10,179 bases of DNA, from the NCBI GenBank assembly GCA_025938055.1, contig JAICQC010000145.1, forward strand, positions 1-10,179. Reading direction: 5' to 3'. Under the pieces are notes generated by a model. It was not told where the DNA came from and searched no databases. It saw only the letters and a program-made list of their open reading frames with translations. Shown here in pieces: positions 1 through 5,624 of this stretch (position 1 is its first letter; every line of letters begins with the position of its first letter). Source of the DNA: Anaerolineales bacterium (GTDB taxonomy: Bacteria; Chloroflexota; Anaerolineae; Anaerolineales; Villigracilaceae). The position numbers were made by a program, and so were the translations under genes.

Positions 1-159
1 AATGCTGCGCTAACCAGCGTCCCACCCACAATCTATAATCTCAAGACCCTATCGGTTCGCAAAATACTGTTTATCGTAAGGCCGTTATTCCGCCGTTCGA
101 GCTTTATTTGAACAGGCTCTGAACCATCGACTGGATGAAAGAACCTTTCAGGTAGTTAA

Positions 160-348
160 GCTTATTTCTATGCATCCCTAAGTTATGAGGAAGAAGATGA
201 TAGCTACCTCTACCAGGACAGCCTCGAGCACGGAGACGTCGTCGTGCGCGCGATTGCCGATACCTCTTACGCTTCCAAGATGTGGCAGATCATGAAGGAA
301 ACTGTGCAGCCGGAAAAGGCCAGCGAAGTTCACGCCAAAGCGTTCTAG
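160..348 (+). pseudogene. Start-less fragment resembling the C-terminal part of a small stress-type protein
   Basis: After an in-frame TAA at 157-159 the frame stays open for 62 codons to a TAG at 346-348, with no ATG or TTG and only a late GTG (244). The translation has an acidic stretch followed by a segment of the type D-x-x-L-Y-x-x-S-L-E-x-G-D-V-V-V and ends in an alanine/lysine-rich tail. This resembles the C-terminal half of YflT/general-stress-like proteins, where an acidic segment leads into a hydrophobic strand, but the match is from memory and weak. The upstream 159 bases carry stops in all three forward frames and show no continuation of the protein, so it reads as a 5'-deleted remnant and not a simple frameshift. 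Apart from a 6-bp hairpin (136-150) I see nothing else in 1-159. It could also be a chance open frame. Confidence 0.35.
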
Positions 349-399
349 CTAACCCCTGAAAGAGCGATGGGGATCAAAGTGGGCAGGAAAGGAGAAGAC

Positions 400-1545
400 A
401 TGACACCTTCTGTTCGTGGCATCCATCACGTGACTTGCATTGCCGGTGATGCGCAGGAGAACCTGGATTTCTATGTTGAGCTGTTGGGGATGCGTCTTGT
501 CAAGAGGAGTGTGAATCAGGATGATCCGGGCACCTACCACTTGTTCTACGCTGACAACGTGGGTACACCGGGCACTGACTTGACCTTCTTTCCCTGGCCG
601 AAGATGGAGCCAGGTCGTCTCGGAACTGGTTTAACAGTAGAAGTTTCCTTCGCCATCCCGTTGGGCAGCCTGGCGTACTGGAAGGAAAGACTTCAGCAGT
701 TCAGTGTAGAACATGGCGTTCCCGAAACCCGCTTCGGGGAAACGACGTTAGCCTTCAAAGATGTACACGGCCTACCGCTTGCTCTCGTGGAAACGAGTGA
801 TGAGCGGCAATTTGTGCCATGGGGGAACAGTCCGGTCTCGCCAGAACACCAGTTACAAGGCATGCATTGTGTACGACTCTGGGAGCGGAACCTTGATCAT
901 ACAGAGAAAATACTTACCCAACGGATGGGCTTTGTTTTGCTGGGAACAGAAGGTGGCTGGCACCGCTATGGCGTCGAAGTGGGCGGTTCTGGAAAACTGG
1001 TCGAAATCAAAGAGCTGCCCGAGGAACGCCGCGGTCAATGGGGAACCGGCGCTGTACACCATGTCGCCTGGCGTGTGAAGGATTCGGAGGAACAAATGTC
1101 CGTGCGAGAGGGCATCGCAAATGCCGGGTTGCGCCCTACCCCGCAGATCGATCGATTTTGGTTCAAGTCCGTGTACTACAAAGAGCCTGGTGGAGTCCTT
1201 TTCGAGTTGGCGACGGATGGTCCCGGCTTCGATCGTGACGAGGATATGGAACATCTGGGGGAACAGTTGATCCTGCCACCCTGGCTGGAAGCTCAGCGCA
1301 GCGAAATCGAGGCCGCGCTGCCGCCGCTGGAGATGCCCATTGGAGTGATCGACAATGGCAAGAACCATGCCCAACAGGACCCTGGCGAGTCACCAGCATC
1401 TGCCAGTGCGGTGGGCGAAACGGGCAGCAGTCTGGACGAATCTCTGGAATGGCTCGTGGATGAAGCCGCGCGCGAGAGTTTCCCAGCCAGTGATCCTCCG
1501 TGCTGGACCTTAGGGCGTGAGCGGCCTCCAGACGATCCCCGTTAA
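400..1545 (+). CDS. Ring-cleaving dioxygenase, bidomain VOC (glyoxalase/extradiol) family, MhqO/LinE-like
   Basis: A 381-aa protein with two vicinal-oxygen-chelate domains, probably a cytosolic Fe(II)-dependent extradiol-type dioxygenase acting on hydroquinone- or catechol-like rings. Domain 1 opens with G-I-H-H-V-T (His9/His10) and runs through the N-F-Y and G-T-P-G-T-D-L-T-F-F segments. Domain 2 has H-H-V-A-W (His220/His221) and ends in P-G-G-V-L-F-E-L-A-T-D-G-P-G-F, with Glu269 the likely third metal ligand. Both halves match the MhqO/MhqA/YkcA layout, in which relatives remove quinones and electrophiles. The ATG at 400 is preferred because AGGAAAGGAG precedes it at good spacing; an in-frame ATG at 367 would add 11 residues without a comparable site. 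The last ~60 residues, beyond the catalytic fold, are acidic and end in E-S-F-P-A-S-D-P-P-C-W (residues 359-369), a motif not normally part of this enzyme. The exact substrate is unknown. Confidence 0.88.
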   Translation: MTPSVRGIHHVTCIAGDAQENLDFYVELLGMRLVKRSVNQDDPGTYHLFYADNVGTPGTDLTFFPWPKMEPGRLGTGLTVEVSFAIPLGSLAYWKERLQQFSVEHGVPETRFGETTLAFKDVHGLPLALVETSDERQFVPWGNSPVSPEHQLQGMHCVRLWERNLDHTEKILTQRMGFVLLGTEGGWHRYGVEVGGSGKLVEIKELPEERRGQWGTGAVHHVAWRVKDSEEQMSVREGIANAGLRPTPQIDRFWFKSVYYKEPGGVLFELATDGPGFDRDEDMEHLGEQLILPPWLEAQRSEIEAALPPLEMPIGVIDNGKNHAQQDPGESPASASAVGETGSSLDESLEWLVDEAARESFPASDPPCWTLGRERPPDDPR

Positions 1546-1580
1546 GGCAAATCAATACGGATGACAATGATACATTAGTT

Positions 1581-1612
1581 TTCTCGGTGTTCTCAGTGCG
1601 CTCCGTGGTGAA
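1581..1612. repeat. TC/GT-rich quasi-periodic intergenic element
   Basis: In the 129-bp gap between the dioxygenase and the ABM gene lies a run of near-repeated 8-10 nt units: TTCTCGGTG, TTCTCAGTG, CGCTCCGTGG, then TGAA. I recall similar runs of 'ctc(t/c)gtgt' units ending in 'gtggtgaa' recurring between genes in many environmental bacterial genomes; their role is unknown to me. A TTGACA occurs at 1617-1622, but no hexamer resembling a -10 box stands at normal spacing, so I do not call a promoter. Confidence 0.4.
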
Positions 1613-1674
1613 CCATTTGACAAGCCCACAAAATTGGACACTCCTATCATTTACTCAATCAAGGAGACGAAACA

Positions 1675-1971
1675 ATGTATGCTAGAGTCACGACCATTCA
1701 AATTTCACCCTACCGGCTGGATGAGGCCATCGGCGTCCTGAAAGAACAGGTAGTGCCTACCATTCAGCAACAAAACGGTTTTAAAGGTTACCTGTTGTTT
1801 GTGGATCGAAGTATGGGGAAAAGTATCAATGTTACATTGTGGGACGAAGAAGCGGACCGTGAAGTCACCGGCTCCAACAGTGCGTATTACAGGGAGGCGA
1901 TCGGCAAGCTTGTGCCTTTGTTAACGGATGCTCCACTGGTTGAAGACCTGGAACTTGTGATTCAGATCTAA
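1675..1971 (+). CDS. Small ABM-fold (antibiotic biosynthesis monooxygenase-like) protein
   Basis: A 98-aa cytosolic protein with the dimeric alpha-beta barrel pattern: strand 1 (Y-A-R-V-T-T-I-Q-I), a helix with V-L-K-E-Q-V-V-P-T-I, the turn N-G-F-K-G-Y-L-L-F-V-D-R, a strand ending in V-T-L-W-D, and a last helix and strand. The G-F-K-G-Y and T-L-W-(D/E)-x-E segments are typical of stand-alone ABM proteins. Some ABM members oxidise quinols or degrade haem, but many have no known activity and no catalytic residue can be assigned here. AAGGAGA lies 8 nt before the ATG. The LUD gene starts 40 nt after the stop, so the two probably share a transcript. Downstream of a quinone-type ring-cleaving enzyme, a role in quinone or aromatic-compound turnover is possible but inferred from context only. 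Confidence 0.75.
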   Translation: MYARVTTIQISPYRLDEAIGVLKEQVVPTIQQQNGFKGYLLFVDRSMGKSINVTLWDEEADREVTGSNSAYYREAIGKLVPLLTDAPLVEDLELVIQI

Positions 1972-2011
1972 ACTCAAGCGGGCACTTGTGCCGCTAGAAA
2001 AGGAGACCAGG

Positions 2012-2632
2012 ATGAATTATGATTCTCTTCCTGCATTGGAGATCATCCAGCGCACTGTGGAGTCGGTCAATGCTCGCGGCATTCACGCCGAGCTCGTGAA
2101 CACAAAAGAAGCCGCCCTGGAACGCGTCAAAGCGCTCATTCCACCCGGCTGTGTAGTGATGACGGGCGGTTCTGTGACGCTTCAACAGATCGGCTTTGAG
2201 GAAATATTGATCCGTGGCGATCATCCCTGGCGCAATTTCAAAGCAGATCTGCTCGCGGAAAAAGATCCGGTAAAACAATCTGCCATGCGCCGGGAGGGGA
2301 CTCTTTCGGAATTCTTTCTGGGCAGTGTGAACGCGCTGGCCGAAACGGGCGAGCTGGTCTTTGCCAGCGGGAGCGGAAGCCAGCTTCCCGCGTATGCTTA
2401 TACCAGCCGCAATGTGATCTGGGTCGTGGGCGTGCAGAAGATCGTGCCCACACTGGACGACGCTCTGCGGCGGGTACGCGAGTACGTCCTTCCCCTGGAA
2501 GATCAGCGCCAGAAGAATCTGGGCAACAAGGCCGGCAGCCGGATCAACAGAATCCTGATCATCGAGGGAGAACCATCCTACCTTCGTCGAAACCTCACAC
2601 TCCTCCTGGTCGGTCAAGCCCTCGGGTTTTGA
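2012..2632 (+). CDS. LUD-domain protein (LutC/YkgG family), stand-alone
   Basis: A 206-aa cytosolic protein spanned by an LUD domain. Visible hallmarks are C-V-V-M-T-G-G-S-V-T-L-Q-Q-I-G-F (residues 47-62), where the family has its conserved Gly/Ser/Thr loop, and T-G-E-L-V-F-A-S-G-S-G-S-Q-L-P-A-Y-A-Y followed by V-I-W-V-V-G-V-Q-K-I-V-P (residues 112-146), which is strongly family-like. In LutABC the LutC subunit takes part in lactate oxidation, but there is no LutA or LutB gene in this window, and stand-alone LUD proteins are of unsettled function. I chose the ATG at 2012 because AAAGGAGACC precedes it at proper spacing; an in-frame GTG at 1988 would place that site inside the gene. It follows the ABM gene by 40 nt and is probably co-transcribed with it. 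Confidence 0.82.
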   Translation: MNYDSLPALEIIQRTVESVNARGIHAELVNTKEAALERVKALIPPGCVVMTGGSVTLQQIGFEEILIRGDHPWRNFKADLLAEKDPVKQSAMRREGTLSEFFLGSVNALAETGELVFASGSGSQLPAYAYTSRNVIWVVGVQKIVPTLDDALRRVREYVLPLEDQRQKNLGNKAGSRINRILIIEGEPSYLRRNLTLLLVGQALGF

Positions 2633-2716
2633 GAGCCCCGACAGGTATGGCAGGCAGTACTCCTGGACCAGAATAAGGGTAGACGCCCCTTGCACAGTGG
2701 TAGATACAGAAATACG

Positions 2717-2738
2717 GATCATGCAGTGTTGCATTATC
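2717..2738. promoter_or_regulatory. Dyad-symmetric operator-like sequence
   Basis: The arms GATCATGCA and TGCATTATC flank a 4-nt centre (GTGT) and are complementary at 8 of 9 positions. The site lies in the 211-bp gap between the LUD gene and the rhodanese, 105 nt before the rhodanese start. Its size and symmetry suit binding by a dimeric regulator, though it could also form a hairpin. There is no U-tract after it, so it is not a standard terminator. No regulator gene is nearby. Confidence 0.25.
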
Positions 2739-2792
2739 AAGAACAACATCACAGAAACATATTCATCTGTTGATCGGAGATGATTCCTTTGA

Positions 2793-2843
2793 AAGGAGAA
2801 AGAATCTGATCATCGCTGCACGACTTCAGATTCTAAAAGAACT
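2793..2843 (+). promoter_or_regulatory. Displaced Shine-Dalgarno with intervening 9-bp hairpin before the rhodanese start
   Basis: A strong AAGGAG stands at 2793-2798, too far (45 nt) from the ATG at 2844. Between them AGAATCTGA (2801-2809) and TCAGATTCT (2826-2834) form a perfect 9-bp stem with a 16-nt loop. If it folds, the Shine-Dalgarno-to-ATG distance without the hairpin is about 11 nt. The sequence next to the ATG (AAAAGAACT) is a poor ribosome binding site, and no in-frame ATG, GTG or TTG lies between the stop at 2790-2792 and 2844. The stem is visible; its role in translation is inferred. Confidence 0.4.
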
Positions 2844-3260
2844 ATGGGCAAAGTACGTGTTGTAGGACCAAGGATTGAAGTTGCCGAGGCCAAGGCGATG
2901 GTAGATGCAGGCGAGGCAGTGATTTTAGATGTTGTCGCTTCGCATGTGTGGCCAAGTATGACCCGTATCATCCCAGGATCCATCCGTATCCCGCCGGAAG
3001 AAGTCGAACAGCGCTACCGGGAGTTACCGCGCGAGAAGACGATTATCGCCTACTGTACCTGACCGGATGAATTTACGAGCGCCCGTGTGGCGGCATTCCT
3101 GGAGAAACAAGGGTATCGTGCCTTCGCCTTGATAGCTGGTTACATGGCATGGTACAAAGCAGGATACCCAATCGAGCGTAAAGAGGCGACTGCGGCGTTG
3201 CCTGTGGAAGCCTTGTGTCCTGAGTGCGGGGAGCCGGTGGAGACGCATCCAAACCATTGA
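2844..3260 (+). CDS. Rhodanese-domain protein with in-frame TGA in the active-site loop (pseudogene or possible selenoprotein)
   Basis: Read through the TGA at 3060-3062, this is a 138-residue single-domain rhodanese. It has a D-V at residues 29-30, I-P-G-S-I-R-I-P-P-E-E (43-53), the loop strand I-I-A-Y-C-T (67-72), the TGA (73), P-D-E-F-T-S-A-R-V-A (74-83), and A-G-Y-M-A-W-Y-K-A-G-Y-P (97-108). The C-terminus adds L-C-P-E-C-G (124-129), half of a zinc-ribbon-like knuckle. Related proteins carry Y-C-x-C-P-N-E-A-T-S-A at the loop, so the TGA replaces the second loop Cys while Cys71, the probable sulfur-carrying residue, is kept. One base change (TGA to TGC or TGT) would restore the family motif, and no other lesion is seen in the 65 codons that follow. 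Without recoding, the product is a 72-aa fragment (2844-3062) ending just after Cys71, unlikely to fold. A nonsense mutation is the simplest reading; selenocysteine insertion is the alternative. Confidence 0.7.
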
Positions 3261-3272
3261 GATCGTCGAGAT

Positions 3273-3659
3273 CTACTTATGATGTTCGCGTTCGTATTCC
3301 TCCGCCTCCGCCTTGTTCTTATGGATGGTTCCATCCGGGTGCTCGGGCGGCGTGTAAACTGTGTATAGCTTCAGCGGTTCTGTGGAGGACGTGTTGATGA
3401 CGTTATGCTCCGCGCCAGCCGGGATGACAATGGCCGACCCGTCTGCCAGGGTATATTCCTGCCCGTCGAGGATGGCTTTGCCTTCGCCGGACTCCACACG
3501 GATGAATTGGTCCGTATCCGGATGGGTTTCCTGGCCGATGTCCTCCCCCGGTTTCAGAGCCATGACGACCAGCTGGCTGTGCGGTCCTGTGAATAGAACC
3601 TCGCGGAAGTTGTTGTTCTCCAGGCTCTTCTTTTCAATATCGGTGTGATATCCAGACAT
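3273..3659 (-). CDS. Small single-domain cupin
   Basis: A 128-aa cytosolic cupin. The first motif is G-Q-E-T-H-P-D-T-D-Q-F-I-R-V-E-S-G-E-G (residues 42-60), with Glu44, His46 and possibly Gln51 as metal ligands in place of the usual H-x-H-x(3-4)-E. The second is P-A-G-A-E-H-N-V-I-N (80-89), with His85. The tail K-L-Y-T-V-Y-T-P-P-E-H-P-D-G-T-I-H-K is characteristic of a widespread bacterial cupin group annotated as mannose-6-phosphate isomerase-like, without an established reaction. I chose the ATG at 3659 because AGAAAGGAAAA lies just upstream; the longer frame from 3710 adds 17 residues with no family resemblance. It is convergent with the rhodanese, with 12 nt between the stops, and reads in the same direction as the SulP genes, 139 nt after the second one. 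Confidence 0.85.
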   Translation of the reverse strand: MSGYHTDIEKKSLENNNFREVLFTGPHSQLVVMALKPGEDIGQETHPDTDQFIRVESGEGKAILDGQEYTLADGSAIVIPAGAEHNVINTSSTEPLKLYTVYTPPEHPDGTIHKNKAEAEEYEREHHK

Positions 3660-3743
3660 TTGGTTTTTCCTTTCTGATTCTTCGACTATCGCGCAAATCA
3701 TTTGACACATTGTAGCCAGAGGTGAGATTGCTTCGTCGCAATA

Positions 3744-3776
3744 TCAGATCTGGTCATGATCTTCGTTCCCGTTCAT
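3744..3776 (-). other. 10-codon mini-ORF with strong Shine-Dalgarno
   Basis: Between the stop of the second SulP gene and the cupin, GGAGGTG stands 5 nt before an ATG at 3776, the best ribosome binding site in the window. The frame ends after 10 codons (M-N-G-N-E-D-H-D-Q-I). It may be a leader peptide for the cupin, the start of a decayed further operon gene, or coincidence. A second short frame of 19 codons begins inside it, also without recognisable features. A small 5-bp hairpin (3727-3742) follows the stop. Confidence 0.25.
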
Positions 3777-3798
3777 CTTTGCACCTCCGTTCCTTTCC

Positions 3799-5595
3799 TC
3801 AACCGGGCTGCCCCTCAGAAGTATTCCCCTCCTCCGAACTCTTTGCCTCCGAGGCATCCTTGCCCTGTCCCACCAACCATGTGCGCGCGTCTGTAGCAGC
3901 CTTCGTAGTGGACTGCCAGATGACCGACTCCGCCGCATACGCATGGACGGGGCCCATCAGTTTGATCCTCCCCGAGCGCACCACCTGCTCGTAGGCTGCC
4001 TCGCTCATGCCGGAGAGGTATAGCCGTCCGCCCACCGCCTTGAGCTTCTCCGCATAATCCGAGAACACATCGAGCAGTGTCGCGCCCAGGCTATTGTAGC
4101 CTCGCATCCGCAGGATGACGACCGGACTCTGTGTGCCCTCCGGGGAGGGCAGTTGCCGTTCAAGGGTGCGGGCGCCTGCATAAAAGAGATGACCATAAAT
4201 GTCCAGCACGGTCACTTCATGGCTCGTCAACTGTTTCGGCGCTTTGTGCTCTTCGATTAGACCGTCAGGCCTCTTCACCAATTTCACCAGCGAGACGTCC
4301 CTCGAGGAGTGGTTGATGTAGAGCAAGGCCGAGAGCAGCACACCCAGCCCCACGGCCAGCTGGATCGGCAGAATCAAGGTGGAAGCGAATGTGACGATGG
4401 CTGCGAGGCGTGAGGTCCAGCCGGTGCTCCAAACCGAGGAGATATCGGAGGGCTTGAGGCTGCGAAAACCGGCCAGGATGAGCAGCGCCCCCAGCGCGGG
4501 CATGGCAATATAGGAGACGATCCCGACGAAGAGCAGCACGATCATCAGCATCCATACCCCGGAGAAGACGAGCGCCCAGCGTGTGCGCGCCCCGGCCACG
4601 AGCGCGAACGCCGTCGAGCTCAGTGCACCGCCCACTGGCAACCCGCGGAAGAAACCCGCGGCGATGTTTGCGAGGCCCTGCGCCACGAAATCGCGTGAGA
4701 TGCTTCGATTCGATCCGTCCGGGTTGGGTACGCTCTGGCTGACGCCCGCCCCCTGCACCAGAATAATCAAAGCGATGGATAGCGCGCCCGTGACCAGACT
4801 TGGCATCTCCGAGAGAGATGGCAGAAAAGGCAGCGGAATGCCGCGCGGGATCGCGCCAATGTCCCGCACGATCTCCACACTCTCCAGTTGGAACAGCAGC
4901 ACGATGAGGGAGGGAATGGCGATGGCGACGATACTGGCAAGGTGACCCACCCAGGTGCGGGACAGGAAAACTGCAAGGATCAAGGTGAGTATCGCGAGAA
5001 AAAGTGACGCCAGATTAATCTCGCCTACATGGAGCAGCAGATCCAGGGCCTGGGTAAGTTTATTGCTTCCGGTTGTGGCGTAGCCCGCGGCAGTAGGCAA
5101 CTGGCTCAGGATGAGCAGCATCGCCAGTCCTGCCAGAAAACCGGTCATGACAGAGTAGGAAACAAAGCGCGTGAGCTGGCCCAGCTTGAGCCAGCCGAAG
5201 ACAACCTGGAAAACACCGATCAGAATCACCAGGGTAAAAAGTGCTGCCTCACGGCCTTCGGCGGGGACGCCTGCCAGTGACTGTCCTGCCGCCAGCGACG
5301 CGGCGCTGGTGGTTACAACCATCATGAGCTGGGTGCTGGAGAACAGTCCTCCAACGATCGGACCGAAGATCCCTGCGTAGAGTCCATACACCGGATTGAC
5401 ACCGATCAGCAGGCTGTCTGCCATGCCCTCGGGCACTTGGCCGATCGCACTGGTGAGTCCCGCCAACACGTCTTGCCTCAGCTTTGCGGGGCGAGGGACA
5501 TGCTGCTCCAGGTAATTTGCAACTGCTTCGCGCAGCTGGCTTAACCCGGGTTGTTCGATCTCAGGTTCCAGGGAATATTTGGGAGGGGCATCCAT
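3799..5595 (-). CDS. SulP/SLC26-family anion transporter with C-terminal STAS domain (copy 2)
   Basis: A 598-aa inner-membrane protein. The N-terminal part has the SulP core with V-P-E-G-M-A-D, then G-V-N-P-V-Y-G-L-Y-A, F-V-S-Y-S-V-M-T-G-F, and G-V-S-Q-S-V-P-N-P-D, together with many hydrophobic helices up to about residue 425. A cytosolic STAS domain follows from about residue 460 (V-T-V-L-D-I-Y-G-H-L-F-Y-A). The tail is Ser/Glu-rich. SulP proteins move sulfate, bicarbonate or other anions; the substrate cannot be told here. The ATG at 5595 is chosen because it puts exactly as many residues before P-E-I-E-Q-P-G-L as in the neighbouring paralogue. A GTG at 5628 overlapping the upstream stop (GTGA) is a possible coupled start adding 11 residues. 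Neither start has a strong Shine-Dalgarno at normal spacing, so translation may depend on coupling to the upstream gene. Confidence 0.88.
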   Translation of the reverse strand: MDAPPKYSLEPEIEQPGLSQLREAVANYLEQHVPRPAKLRQDVLAGLTSAIGQVPEGMADSLLIGVNPVYGLYAGIFGPIVGGLFSSTQLMMVVTTSAASLAAGQSLAGVPAEGREAALFTLVILIGVFQVVFGWLKLGQLTRFVSYSVMTGFLAGLAMLLILSQLPTAAGYATTGSNKLTQALDLLLHVGEINLASLFLAILTLILAVFLSRTWVGHLASIVAIAIPSLIVLLFQLESVEIVRDIGAIPRGIPLPFLPSLSEMPSLVTGALSIALIILVQGAGVSQSVPNPDGSNRSISRDFVAQGLANIAAGFFRGLPVGGALSSTAFALVAGARTRWALVFSGVWMLMIVLLFVGIVSYIAMPALGALLILAGFRSLKPSDISSVWSTGWTSRLAAIVTFASTLILPIQLAVGLGVLLSALLYINHSSRDVSLVKLVKRPDGLIEEHKAPKQLTSHEVTVLDIYGHLFYAGARTLERQLPSPEGTQSPVVILRMRGYNSLGATLLDVFSDYAEKLKAVGGRLYLSGMSEAAYEQVVRSGRIKLMGPVHAYAAESVIWQSTTKAATDARTWLVGQGKDASEAKSSEEGNTSEGQPG

Positions 5596-5624
5596 GCGAT
5601 AATAGACTCTGTTCTTCTCCGGCC

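Noticed and set aside
185..295. 36-codon ATG frame inside the upstream fragment
   Set aside because: Ser/Thr/Arg-rich translation typical of an out-of-frame reading, no Shine-Dalgarno, and it overlaps the more protein-like frame 160-348.
853..1374. 173-codon minus-strand frame across the dioxygenase gene
   Set aside because: Antisense shadow of a gene with clear VOC motifs; its translation matches no family I know.
1617..1650. TTGACA and TATCAT as a promoter for the ABM gene
   Set aside because: The spacer is 22 nt, well outside the usual 16-18, and the hexamers are otherwise unsupported.
2675..2691. AAGGG/CCCTT hairpin as a terminator after the LUD gene
   Set aside because: Stem of only 5 bp with a 7-nt loop and no run of T after it.
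1994..2752. 252-codon minus-strand frame opposite the LUD gene
   Set aside because: Long but antisense to a well-supported LUD protein, with no recognisable domain.
2844..3260. TGA read as Trp under an alternative genetic code
   Set aside because: TGA is the stop of the LUD, both SulP and DUF421 genes in the window, so it is not a general sense codon here.
3709..3714. TACAAT (minus strand) as a -10 box for the cupin
   Set aside because: Well placed for a short leader before the ATG at 3659, but no -35-like hexamer stands 16-18 nt upstream; too weak to list.
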